This document shows positions 1 through 9,700 of a DNA stretch of 11,251 bases, in pieces; position 1 is the first letter of the stretch, and each line of letters starts with the position of its first letter. Source of the DNA: a bacterium (GTDB lineage: Bacteria > UBA9089 > JASEGY01); contig JASEGY010000076.1 in the NCBI GenBank assembly GCA_030019105.1, positions 1-11,251 on the forward strand. The letters are read 5' to 3'. The notes beneath the pieces are model-generated. The model was not told the origin of the DNA. It saw only the letters and a list, made by a program, of their open reading frames with translations, and did not search any database. The position numbers and the translations under genes were made by a program.

Positions 1-97
1 ACTACAAACAGTTATCTACATACCCGCAAGCTTCACACTAAAGTGAACCATCCCGAAATTAGAAATTGGTGAAAAAGATGAAGCGAGTGGCGATGAT

Positions 98-133
98 CAT
101 CGTTTCGGTCAAGCACTATTGGCCCAAACGATG
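98..133. repeat. Imperfect hairpin of CATCGTTTCGG-type motif
   Basis: CATCGTTTCGGTC (98-110) pairs with GGCCCAAACGATG (121-133) at 12 of 13 positions, counting one wobble, around a 10-nt loop. The same motif occurs at the right end of the window (11201-11214). Confidence 0.6.
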
Positions 134-145
134 GACAAGGCCGAA
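119..145 (-). repeat. 27-bp motif, left copy (inverse of 11190-11216)
   Basis: The motif here (core AAACGATGGACAAGGCCGAA, 126-145) matches the reverse complement of 11190-11216 at 24 of 27 positions. The two copies are in inverted orientation near the two ends of the window. Confidence 0.7.
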
Positions 146-162
146 CGGTTACTCCGGCGGTT

Positions 163-199
163 ACCAGACTACCAGGCACCAGACTACCAATCACCAAAA
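163..199. repeat. ACCAGACT/ACCAGGC short tandem repeat
   Basis: ACCAGACT, ACCAGGC, ACCAGACT, ACCAATC and ACCAAAA follow each other with periods of 8, 7, 8 and 7. No coding sense is apparent. Confidence 0.75.
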
Positions 200-231
200 A
201 CAAGTTGTCGGGGTGACTTTTGCGGTATTGC

Positions 232-252
232 CTAATTTCTAATTTCTAATTT
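232..252. repeat. CTAATTT heptad repeat (3 units)
   Basis: Three perfect 7-bp units stand just downstream of the leftward promoter start point. Inverse units (AAATTAG, AAATTGG) at 56-69 could pair with them in the leader RNA. Confidence 0.85.
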
Positions 253-273
253 CAGCGTTCCGTGAACGGTTTA

Positions 274-302
274 ATTATACCTTTGACAGACAGATATGTC
301 AA
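274..302 (-). promoter_or_regulatory. Perfect-consensus sigma-70-type promoter reading leftward
   Basis: The minus strand has TTGACA (302-297), a 17-bp spacer and TATAAT (279-274), an exact match to the housekeeping consensus in both boxes with ideal spacing. Transcription would begin near position 267 and leave the window at position 1. It sits about 30 bp beyond the terminator of the giant gene, so it most likely serves the next gene to the left, which is outside the window. The -35 box is also one arm of a 6-bp inverted repeat (TTGACA 283-288 / TGTCAA 297-302), a possible repressor site. Confidence 0.75.
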
Positions 303-332
303 GAAAAAAGCTGTCACGCAAACCTAACTCGA

Positions 333-380
333 AACAAAAAAACAGCCACCACCCTTTTCAATAAAAAAAGAGTGGTGGCT
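333..380 (-). terminator. Intrinsic terminator of the giant gene
   Basis: On the minus strand AGCCACCAC (380-372) pairs perfectly with GTGGTGGCT (352-344), and further A-T pairs extend the stem towards the loop. A run of seven T follows directly (342-336). It lies about 410 bp past the stop codon, with no other gene in between. A smaller hairpin, AGACC/GGTCT (403-387), precedes it and may assist. Confidence 0.85.
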
Positions 381-417
381 ACATAAAGACCCTCCTAAGG
401 TCTCTATTACCTTAATC

Positions 418-438
418 GAAGTTTGAAGTTTGAAGTTA
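418..438. repeat. GAAGTTT heptad repeat (3 units)
   Basis: Three 7-bp units lie just left of the putative miniature element. Together with the GAAACTC units at 619-646 they form an outer inverted repeat that encloses the element and its 8-bp duplications. Confidence 0.8.
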
Positions 439-445
439 AGAATAA

Positions 446-611
446 GACGCTGCGTATCCTCTTCAAATTTAATGGGTATCTGTTGTAAGTTGTAGGTTGT
501 AGGTTGTAGGTTGTAGATTGTAGGTTGTAGGTTCGCTGGTGTGACGGTCAACTTACAACTTACAACCTACAACCAGGTATACCAATAGATTTGAAGAGGA
601 TACGACGCTGC
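446..611. mobile_element. Putative 150-bp miniature inverted-repeat element with 8-bp target duplication
   Basis: The element spans 454-603. Its ends are perfect 15-bp inverted repeats, GTATCCTCTTCAAAT at 454-468 and its complement at 589-603. The inverted repeat continues imperfectly inward through heptad repeats (seven TTGTAGG-type units on the left arm, three on the right) to a short loop at 532-550. Immediately outside both ends stands the same 8-mer in direct orientation, GACGCTGC (446-453 and 604-611), as expected for a target-site duplication. It has no coding capacity, so a transposase would have to act in trans. Eight-bp duplications occur in several IS families, but the terminal sequence does not let me name one. 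Confidence 0.6.
483..531. repeat. TTGTAGG heptanucleotide tandem repeat (7 units)
   Basis: Seven head-to-tail 7-bp units are present: TTGTAAG, three TTGTAGG, TTGTAGA and two TTGTAGG. Three inverse units (552-572, CTTACAA, CTTACAA, CCTACAA) form the opposing arm of the putative miniature element. The unequal unit number suggests slippage. Confidence 0.9.
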
Positions 612-618
612 TTTTCTT

Positions 619-646
619 GAAACTCGAAACCCGAAACTCGAAACTT
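619..646. repeat. GAAACTC heptad repeat (4 units)
   Basis: GAAACTC, GAAACCC, GAAACTC and GAAACTT lie in tandem just right of the putative miniature element. They are complementary in style to the GAAGTTT units at 418-438. A similar AAACTCG-type arm occurs at 10648-10665 in the right flank. Confidence 0.85.
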
Positions 647-651
647 ACTTT

Positions 652-688
652 GGGCCGGATGGACCGCCAGCAAGGACCCATCCGGCCT
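652..688 (-). repeat. GC-rich hairpin downstream of the giant gene
   Basis: GGCCGGATGG (653-662) pairs perfectly with CCATCCGGCC (678-687), with a 15-nt loop and a possible G-T closing pair. It lies about 107 nt after the stop codon in the 3' untranslated region. It has no T-run on the minus side, so it is more likely a stability hairpin or part of a repeat than the main terminator. Confidence 0.7.
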
Positions 689-734
689 TATCTTAACTTC
701 TACTTGATTCCTGCTCCTTCGTTAACTAATTTCC

Positions 735-768
735 GGAAACCGGGTTTCTTGAAAGAAACCCGGTTTCC
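735..768. repeat. 34-bp palindrome, GGAAACCGGGTTTCTT type
   Basis: Two 16-bp arms with perfect complementarity are separated by GA. It starts 26 bp after the stop codon of the giant gene. A second member of the same family with compensated base changes stands at 11045-11078, so it is a dispersed repeat and not a structure private to this gene. Confidence 0.9.
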
Positions 769-793
769 AATCTCTTCCTCGCGTCTTACTTCC

Positions 794-3700
794 TTATTTC
801 AATACAATCATCTTTCTGGTAGTCTCGAAGGAACCGGCCTTAAGCTGGTAGAAGTAGATACCGCTTGATACTTCCTGTCCATTGCTGTCCTTCCCATCCC
901 AGTAAGCAGCCCTGTCCTTCGAGGTATAACCGCCGGCAGGCAGCACACCCAGATCAAAGCTTCGCACTAACCGGCCTGAAAGGTCAAAGATGTTGATGGC
1001 TACCTCGACCTCATGGCTCAGGCTGAAGGGTAGGAAGGTCTCAGGATTTAACGGGTTCGGATAGTTCTGGCCTAAAGCTGTCTTGGCGGGAATAAAGGAC
1101 TGCATCCCACGGCTGATATAATCAGCCAGGACTTGCTTAAGCTCGCTGTTGCCGTCTCCCAGGGCTTCATACATCGCCCGGAAGGCCTCCAGATAAGCAG
1201 AGTAATCTATTGCTTCCCCGCCGGTTACAACCGGAGCAGCGCTGACCACGGTATGGCTCCGGTGCCAATTAAGACCAACCGCCAGGACGTCTTTGGCATC
1301 AACTACGCCGTCTCCATTAGCATCGGCATAAGTAGCCGCTGTTGTTGACCAGCCGAGCATTGACTGACCAACCCACTGTGTGGTAGCGCTTGGTCTCGGA
1401 GCGCCTGTCACCTTCCAATACATGCCGATCGGCAGGATGTCCTTTGCATCCACATAAGCATCATTGTTGGTATCTCCAGGCCAGATGACTAAGTTGTAGA
1501 TATTGCCGGCAATGACCTTGATTTGGGCATCAGTCATCTTCACGCCCACAACCTCCTTCGCGCTGTTTCTGACCTCTACATCAGAGAAGCTGAAGTCAAT
1601 CATGTCACCTGCCTTGCAGTCAGGCTCTTCAGCCAGCTTGAAGGTTATCTTAACTAAGGCCTTGCCGTCATCATATCCTGTCACCCCTGTGCCGTGTATC
1701 CCTTGCTTGCGGCTGATACCTATCTCGATCTTGCCGGCCCCCTCGTCCACTTTGGCCACATTTTCATGATTCTCAATCAAGACCAGCTTTTGCGGATCAG
1801 GATCCAGGAACTTGCCCGGCGCAGCAGACACGTAGTCTAAGATGTCGGAGCGGGTGAAGTTCAGGGTGAAGGCCACACCGTAAATATCTTTGGCCTTGTG
1901 GAAATCGTCTCCGACATAGACATTAAGCTCAAAGGTCTCACCCGGCCGTTTTTCATAAACCTCCTGACCGAATCTAAGCTTAACCTGTGTGGTAGAATTG
2001 ACTACGTGAATAGTAACCGCATCCGGATTAGAGGTCTTGCCGGTAGAATCAACTATCACCAACTGGAAGGTATAATCACCGGCATAGTTAGGCACAAAGG
2101 TCGGATGCTCCACCTGGTGAAGGACAACCGTCTCCGGCCCGGCTGTCTGGGTCCAGACGTAGGCCAGGACATCGTTCTCGTCTAAGTCATAGCTCTTGGA
2201 GCCGTCCAGGATAACCGTAATGTTAGACTCTACGGTCATATCGTGTCCGGCATCGGCCACAGGTGTATGACCCTCTTTACTCCAGGGCTTGTAGTCAACA
2301 TAGTCGCTTACCCTGTCTCCCAGACCATTGAGGTTGTAGTAAGGTCTTGTCTTGGACTTGTCAGCCGGACCGGTGGCATCTCCCCACCAATTATACTTAG
2401 CATTGATCAGGATGCTTTCATCCGTGTTGTAAACACCGCCGTCGGCATTATTCAGGAACTCATTCATATCTTCTTCACTGCCGCCGATGAGAGGATTGGA
2501 ACCGGTGCTGGTGTAAATGCCGTACTGGGTGTTTTTTGAGAAGACTGATTGGGTAATGCTGGGTGAAGCGCCCAGGGTGCATTTTACCCCAATCCCGTTC
2601 TGGACTATACTGGCCCGCTTGATAGTAGGCGCATTGGCCGCGCAGTCAACACCGACCGCCGCGTACTTAATCACTACTTCCTCCAACTCACCGCTGGTGG
2701 TGGCGTCGTTAAAGGCGATTCCACCCCAGTCACCGATAGCAGCTTTCATATAATCCTCATCAACGTTGGTGTCTCCGCCATAGTTATCATCCCGGTAAGA
2801 GGTGAAGATGATCCGTCCCTCGCCGATAGTGCCGGCCGCCTTGATCTTACTGCTGCCATTGATGTAAATGTTACCCCTTACCTTGATGGTAATACCCGGG
2901 TCAATAGACCAGAAGGCACCGTTCGTTACAGTCAGTCCGTCGGGGATATAGAAGGGAGCGTCGGTTTCATGCCAGGTAACGGACGGTGTCTCCTGGATAG
3001 TTGGTGCCAAAGCCGGGCCGGCTCCAACCGCTGCAGTTCCCACCGGCGTAGTAATATCTCCACAGACCTTGATGGCATTGTACCAGTTGCCGAAGATCTC
3101 GTTGTCTGTAATCAAGTAGGCATTGTTGGCTGTAATGCCTATGGCGTAGTTGCGGTTGTAGTTAATCAGGTTGTGCCTGATAATAGGCTCTGCCTCTTCC
3201 CAACAGAAGGTCGCAATGGTCCCGGCAATGTGGCCGGTCGCATCCTCGGTATAGGTAGAATCATCATCCGGAGAGTAGGAATCATTCTCAGTCAGATGGT
3301 TCCACTCGATCAGGGGATCGGAATTCTCTCTCACCGCAATAGCCCGGTAGGCATTGTAAGCGATCTTGTTGCTGGTAATGGTCGGTGAGGCACTGTGCAG
3401 CTCAACCGCATCCTCAGAGTAGAGGATGATCGACCGGTTGATGATGGAATCATCTAAGGATGAATTCCGGAAGACTATCCCCTGCCAATCGCCGTCATCG
3501 GCTATCCTTGCCTCGGATTGCCCGTCGCAGTTGGTGTTTCCGCCATAGTTGTCGTCAAAGTAAGAGGTGAAGACGATGAAGTTCTTAGTCCAGCCATCCG
3601 GCACGATGCTCCGATTAAACGGCGGGCAGCAGGCCTTGCCGGGCTCGATGATCTCAAAGGCATGCAGATTGCCTCCCGGATCACCGTCAGCAATCAGCTT

Positions 3701-6700
3701 GCCTCTGATCTCCAGGCCGGCGCCTTCAGACTTGGGTTTGGTCTCGTCAAACTTAACTACTACGCCCGGTTTGACGGTCAGGGTAACGCCTTCCTCTACG
3801 ATAACCCGCTGCACAAAGTAGGGCACTAAGTCATCATAGTTCCAGCTTGTGCCTTTTACCGCGTAGTTGGCATACCAGACCGTATCCGTGCAGTGATTAG
3901 TCGCATCGATCCAGATGGCATTATGGCCGTTGCCCTTGATCAGGTTCTTGTTGATAACGTAACCACCGACACAGTTCCCCAGTCTGTTCTGTCCCTTGAT
4001 GACGGCCCAGCCTTCATTATTTTGGATTATGTTGTCGGTAATGGTTTCAGAACCAGTACAGGTAGAGTAGATACCGCCACCGACTCCGTCCACGTCAGTT
4101 GGCCGTAAGCCATTGTCGTGTATATCACAGTTAGTTACCACTAAGTCGGTGTGGTTACCCACGTAGTAGTTACCCTCATTGAGGATACCCCAACGGCCGT
4201 TTCGAGCAAATTCGCAGTTGTCAATGGTAATAGTGCCGTCATCTATCTTGAAGTCGGCCCCATCCAACTGGTTGTCAGTGAATTCCGAATTAGTCAGGGT
4301 CGGATTCATCGCCTTCGTCGGATCATTGGTCATTCTGGCTGTCTTCGGACCACTGTAGAGTATACCGTAAGCCCTGGAGTTGGTGCTGGTGATGTGGTCG
4401 ATAACCACATTAGTCCCATAGACCTCGATGTTGCCCCGGTGATATTCACCCAGGCCGTCTTCATACCAGCCGCCGTAGCTGATATCCGCATAGCTTATCT
4501 TCGAATTTTGAGAGGTCTCTTCAAACTTGATCCGCCCCCAATCACCGGCCTTCGGGTAATAGACCTGGCCGTCCGGTCTGGTCCAGGTGCTGAAGGTAAT
4601 GCGCATCTCCGGAATGGTACCCTCCGAAGACGGCGCCCGGCCGGCGGCCACTAAGGTCCCCTGGATGATCAGCTCAGGCGGCTGATTACCATCAGTCAGG
4701 GTGGAGAAAGGCCTGAAGAGGACTTCTACGCCCGGCTGCACAGTCAGGGTTACCCCGGGCTGGACCTGAACCAGGTCCTCAATAATGTAAGGCGAATTGG
4801 ATAGATTCCAGACAATGTCCTCTTGATAGATGCGGTCATCATAAGGCGGCACATTGTCCAGGATACGGTTGACAAAGGTGGCTGATTTCTTGAGCGACCA
4901 GGCGCCGGTGAAGGCAGACCGGTTGCCGCCGCAGTCAACAGCCGCGACCCTCCAGTAGTAGATTTCACCCATGATCATGGCATATTCATTGGGCAGGATG
5001 TATTTTACCGTGGACTTGCCTTGATCTTTAACCTTCACGTCAACCTCAGGTGAGGAGAAGTCGGAATCACGGTCCATCTGGAAGATATAGTGAGTCGCAT
5101 AGTGAGTCGTCTTCCCATCCAGGGCGGTCGTCCACTCAAAGGTGGGAGTCGATTCAGTCACCGGACTGGGAGTTTTATCATTGACCACCTGACTTACCTT
5201 GGCCGGGCGAATCAGGGTCGGCACGGCCGGCGGCTGGAGGTCAACCTCAAATTTGTTCGGTGTGCTCCAGTTAGTGGAATTCGTAGCCTGATCAAAGGCC
5301 TTGACCCGCCAGTAATAGGTGCCTTCCGGGAAGGCGTTCAAGCCGGCCAGCTTGCCGTCAAACCGGCCGCCGAACTGACCATTGTATGCCTTGTAATCGG
5401 CTTCGGTGATGTTAAACCGGCCGTCACCATCCTGGTCAATCGGCCAGCGGGTGTTGGCAATATTCTGAATGCTGGGAACGCCGTTAGTCCTGAACTCCAT
5501 CAACGGCTCAAAGGGCAGCTCGCTGATGTTTATCTCTAACGGATCAGAGAACTTGATATCGTCACTTACCTGCAAGGTATAAACGATCGGGGCGGAAGGA
5601 TCACCAATCGGATCCCAGTCAAAGATGGGGGTGGCATCATTGATGCATTGATCAGCCGCCGGGGTGACTAATCTCACTGACTTGCAGCTTACAAAACAAT
5701 CAGTGATCCGGGTATCGATGTGAATCTCCCAGACATCGGTTGACCAGCCGGTTTTGCAGCAGCGGTTGCCGGCTTCATCCTTACCGCCGATCCGCCAGTA
5801 GTAGGTTCCGTCTCTCAAGGCTATGGTAGGCACATAGCTGGAGACATTTACCCACTCATCTATCTCCGGTGAGGCAAAATCGACGTTGTTGTCAACCTGA
5901 ATCTGATAGGTAAGTTTATCTATGCTTGGCCCCGTGCCTTCATCACCATAGGCTGATCCCTCATCCGACCAATCAAAGAAGGGGGTGGGATCATTGGTAT
6001 ATGTCCCGTTATCCGGCGAGACTAAGGTCGGACAGGAACCCATCTGCGGATCGATCCTGATGGCCCGAATCTCTGACCAGGTGGATTCATTCTCCGCACA
6101 GTCAATGGCCGTTACCCTCCAGTAGAAGGTCTTGCCGGCGCCAATACCAGGCAGGATAGTCGGCGTGAAGGTCATCCGGCCGTCTAAGGTCTGGAACATC
6201 TCCGGATGATACACATCGTAGGGATCCCTCGGATCATTGGAGTATTCGACGGTCTGGGTAAAGACATCTCCCGTGTGATCGCCGCTCAGGCTGCCGGCCA
6301 CCTCGATCTGGATGAGGTAGTAGATCTCACTGCAGTAGTCTGAATTAATGAAGTTGCCTGACAACTCAGAGGCATGGTAGGACTTGGAGTCAACCACCTG
6401 ATTCCAGGTCATAGTCGGCGTAATATCATTGGTGATGTGCCAATCCGCCGGCGAAACCAGATTAGGGGCGTCCGGGGCCGTGGTGTCAATGGTGAATCTC
6501 CGGTATGGACTCGTATGACTCCAGTCAGAGATATTACCGGCGCAGTCCATGGCCCGCACCCGCCAGTAATAGGTTCCTTCCGGCATGGCCGGGGTAACCG
6601 TGTATTGACTGCCGTGGATATAGCCGGTAGTACCGGCGCCTAACGGGTCCTGCCCGCCCACCAATTGAGACTCAAAGTCATTGATGTCCAGGATAGGTGA

Positions 6701-9700
6701 GGAGAAATCACCGTCATCATCGATCTGGAGCTGATACCTGAGGTCGTAAGGTTCCGGTTCATCCCAGTCTAAGGTCGGGCTGTCGTCATTAAAGATAATG
6801 GCGTCATCCGGTGAGGAATAGTTCGGCATATCCGGCGGAGTCAGGTCAACGGTGAAGACCATCATATTAGCGCCATTACTCAGGTTGCCGGCATCACTAA
6901 CGGCAATGACCCGCCAGTAATAGTGTCCCTCAGTCAGGGTATAAGCCGGCGGCAGGGTGTACTGGGACTGGGTCAGGCCGGAGACGGAGATATCCGGGTC
7001 AATGAAATCCGGGTCTCCGGCATCCTTGCCTTTGGTCAGTTCGAAGATATAACTTATGGTTCGCTGCTGGGTATCAGTGTCTTCCCAGTAGAAGGTCGGC
7101 CTGGTCCGGCTGAAGGCCCGGCTGAGCGCTCCGCCGGTGCCTCCAAAGACACTGGGGGAAATGTCCGGCTCAACCTTGTAACCCTCATCCCGGTAGCTGA
7201 CACAGCCAAAAGGTGCTAAGAGGGTTGGATCGGCTGGGGCCGCCATCTCAGGATTAAAGCTCCAGACCTGGCTGGCGCACTGATTGCCGGCCTTGTCATA
7301 AGCGGTTACCCGCCAGTAATAGATTACCCTGTTATCCAGGGCCTCTGCGTCCTTCGTCTGATATTGGGAGACCGGTGGTGTCCCGGTGTTCCAGTAGTTA
7401 ATATCAAGAGTTAAGGGAGTAGCCGGCGAACTATCAACCTCGATATGGTAGCTGATAATATTGGGATCGATTACATCGGCCCAGTCAAACAGCGGGGTTG
7501 TATCGGATATGGCGATCCCGTTGGACGGAGAAAGCAACTCCGGTGTACATGGCGGTATGGTATCGATGACAAAGACCTGGGTCTTCCACGGTGAGTAGTT
7601 ACCGGCACAATCCCTGGCCCTCACTCGCCACATATAATTGCCGTCTGCCAGGGCCGCGGTATAGGTCGGCTGGGTTAATTCAGTCACATCAACCACCGCT
7701 GAGTTCCAGCCTAATTCCATAGGAGCAATCTGGAGGTCATAGCGAAGCTCGGTGCCGTGGCTGATCACCCAGGCGTAGGTCTCAGGCGGATTTCCATCTG
7801 AAGTAGAACTGAGGTAGGTAGCCGCGGTAGCGCTCCAATCCACCCATCGAGTTTGAGAGTGAGTATCTCCTTCATCCCAAATAAAGGTTGGGGTGGGGTC
7901 GGTCCAATAAGCCCCATTTACTGGGGTGTCAGAGAGAGTCTGCGGTGTGGTCGGAGCCCTTGTATCTACGATGAAGGCAAAGGAGTCAGACCAGGTATTA
8001 CCGGCATCGTCGGTTACCCGCAGTTCCCACCAATAGAAATCTCCATCGGTATCCGAATCTTGCAGACAGACAGTGGTGATAAAGCTATGCTTGGTTCCGA
8101 CATCGACCCAACCATTAGTACTGCCAGGAAGATTAACAGGATTTCCGGCATAGACGCCAGCATTTCTCCGGATGATTCGAACGTCATAAGTCACCGCCGG
8201 CGGCTCATCCAGACCGTTTGGACTCACCCCGTAAGGCGGCAGATCAACCCACTCTAAGGTAGGGGTGCAGTCATTGATATGGAACTGTCGGCTGCAGAAT
8301 TCGGCCTTTGCGCCGGGATAGATCAGCCTGGCCTTGGGAGCGGTAGTATCTACGGTGAAGTAGCAGACCTCACTCCAGTTGCCGACCACCCAATTACAGG
8401 TAGGATCGTGAGCCCTTACCCGCCAGAACCAGATGCCGTCCGGTAAGGTAGCGCCGGCAGGCCAGGGAGTTGTGCGGTCGGAAAGATAGACATTTGTAGC
8501 ACTGCCAAACGTAAAGTTGCTAACGGCAGTACCGGCAGCAGTTCGGATCCAGAGGTCATACTCCACATCCTCAGAATCAGCGATAGAGAAGGAGCCGTCA
8601 TGATCGATCTGGATCTCATACCACAGATCGCTGGGTTGACTACCGGAAGGATCTGAGACATCCGTCCAGGTGAAGGTAGGTGTATTATCAGTTGTTCGGT
8701 CTCCTCCATTGGTGCCGTCTGTTTGGCAATTACCCGGCTGCTGAAGGATAGGCGCCTCAGGCGGGACACAGTCTTCCAGGTCTACGATGGCCCGCCACTT
8801 GACACTCCAGTTAGTGGAGTCTGACCAGGAATTAGCGTTGACGGACATAATCCGCCACCAATAGGTTCCCTCGGGCAGACGACCGGCGTTGAGGGCACTA
8901 AAGACATTGGCGTTGAGAACATCGTAAACTAAGAGCGGATAAGTGTCCCCAATGGTAAAGCACGTCCTGTTGCCGGGTATGCGGGCCTGAATGAGGAGAT
9001 TGGCGGTATTTATTGCCGCCGTATCTACACCCCAGCCCTCTCGCTCATTCTGGTCCTCGAAATTATCATTATTAAACCAGCCAAACTGGAAGATGTAGCT
9101 GTCACCCTGGTCACTTCCACCCGTGTTGGCAGTACCTCCCGCGATGGCGTTAAGCACACCCTCATAAGGAATCCCTACCCTGGCATCCCAGCAGAAGGTA
9201 GGCTGAGGTGAATTGGTCGTGATCCCATCGGTGAGAGACCTTAAGTCCACCGGCCGGATAGTGAATGACCAGGTAGTGCTCCAGTTGGTGTAAGGCTTTA
9301 AATTAGTACCATCATACTGGTAACCCATAACCCTCCAGTAGTAGGTTCCATTCTTGAGATTAAAGGAGTCGGTATCAATGGCATAGAGTCCAGTTGTTGG
9401 ATTAAGGCCCCGGAGGGCCTGGCTGTCTGCCGTGTTGACTATCTTCGGCCAGCTTTCCAGACTACCGTCCGGATTAAACTCGGCTCGCTGGACAAAGCCC
9501 GGGTCTTTATCTACCCAGATGGCCCAACTATCAACCACATCGGTATCGCCGGTAATGTTTTCGTTTGCTCCAAAGACCAGGTCCGGAGTGGCGCTGTAAA
9601 CATCAAATCCATTTAAAGGATACTGGAGGCTGGGCGGCACAATATCAAACCAGCCCAGGTTGCTCTTGGTGTCCTCATCTACAATGACCCGCCAGTAATA

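Larger units (their letters stand above)
1..267 (-). other. Non-coding leader downstream of the leftward promoter
   Basis: No ORF with a ribosome site is visible in the 267 bases that the promoter at 274-302 would transcribe. It holds (CTAATTT)3, an ACCAG-type repeat, a 13-bp imperfect hairpin (98-133) and a 12-bp perfect palindrome CGATGATCATCG (91-102). It could be a long 5' untranslated region of a gene outside the window or a non-coding RNA. I recognise no riboswitch family in it. Confidence 0.4.

Noticed and set aside
283..288. TTGACA on the plus strand as a rightward promoter
   Set aside because: There is no -10 box 16-18 bp downstream. The same bases lie inside the spacer of the perfect minus-strand promoter.
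324..551. A 75-codon minus-strand reading frame rich in NLQPTTY repeats
   Set aside because: It is the translation of the TTGTAGG heptad repeat, runs through the terminator and has no ribosome site.
483..646. CRISPR array
   Set aside because: The repeats are 7 bp, contiguous and without spacers, and there are no cas genes.
653..687. GC-rich hairpin as the main terminator of the giant gene
   Set aside because: No T-run follows it on the minus strand. The hairpin at 344-380 with seven T is a far better terminator.
4151..4654. A 167-codon plus-strand reading frame inside the giant gene
   Set aside because: It lies antisense to the beta-helix region, has no ribosome site and no recognisable domain. 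Long antisense frames are expected opposite a 9-kb gene of this composition.
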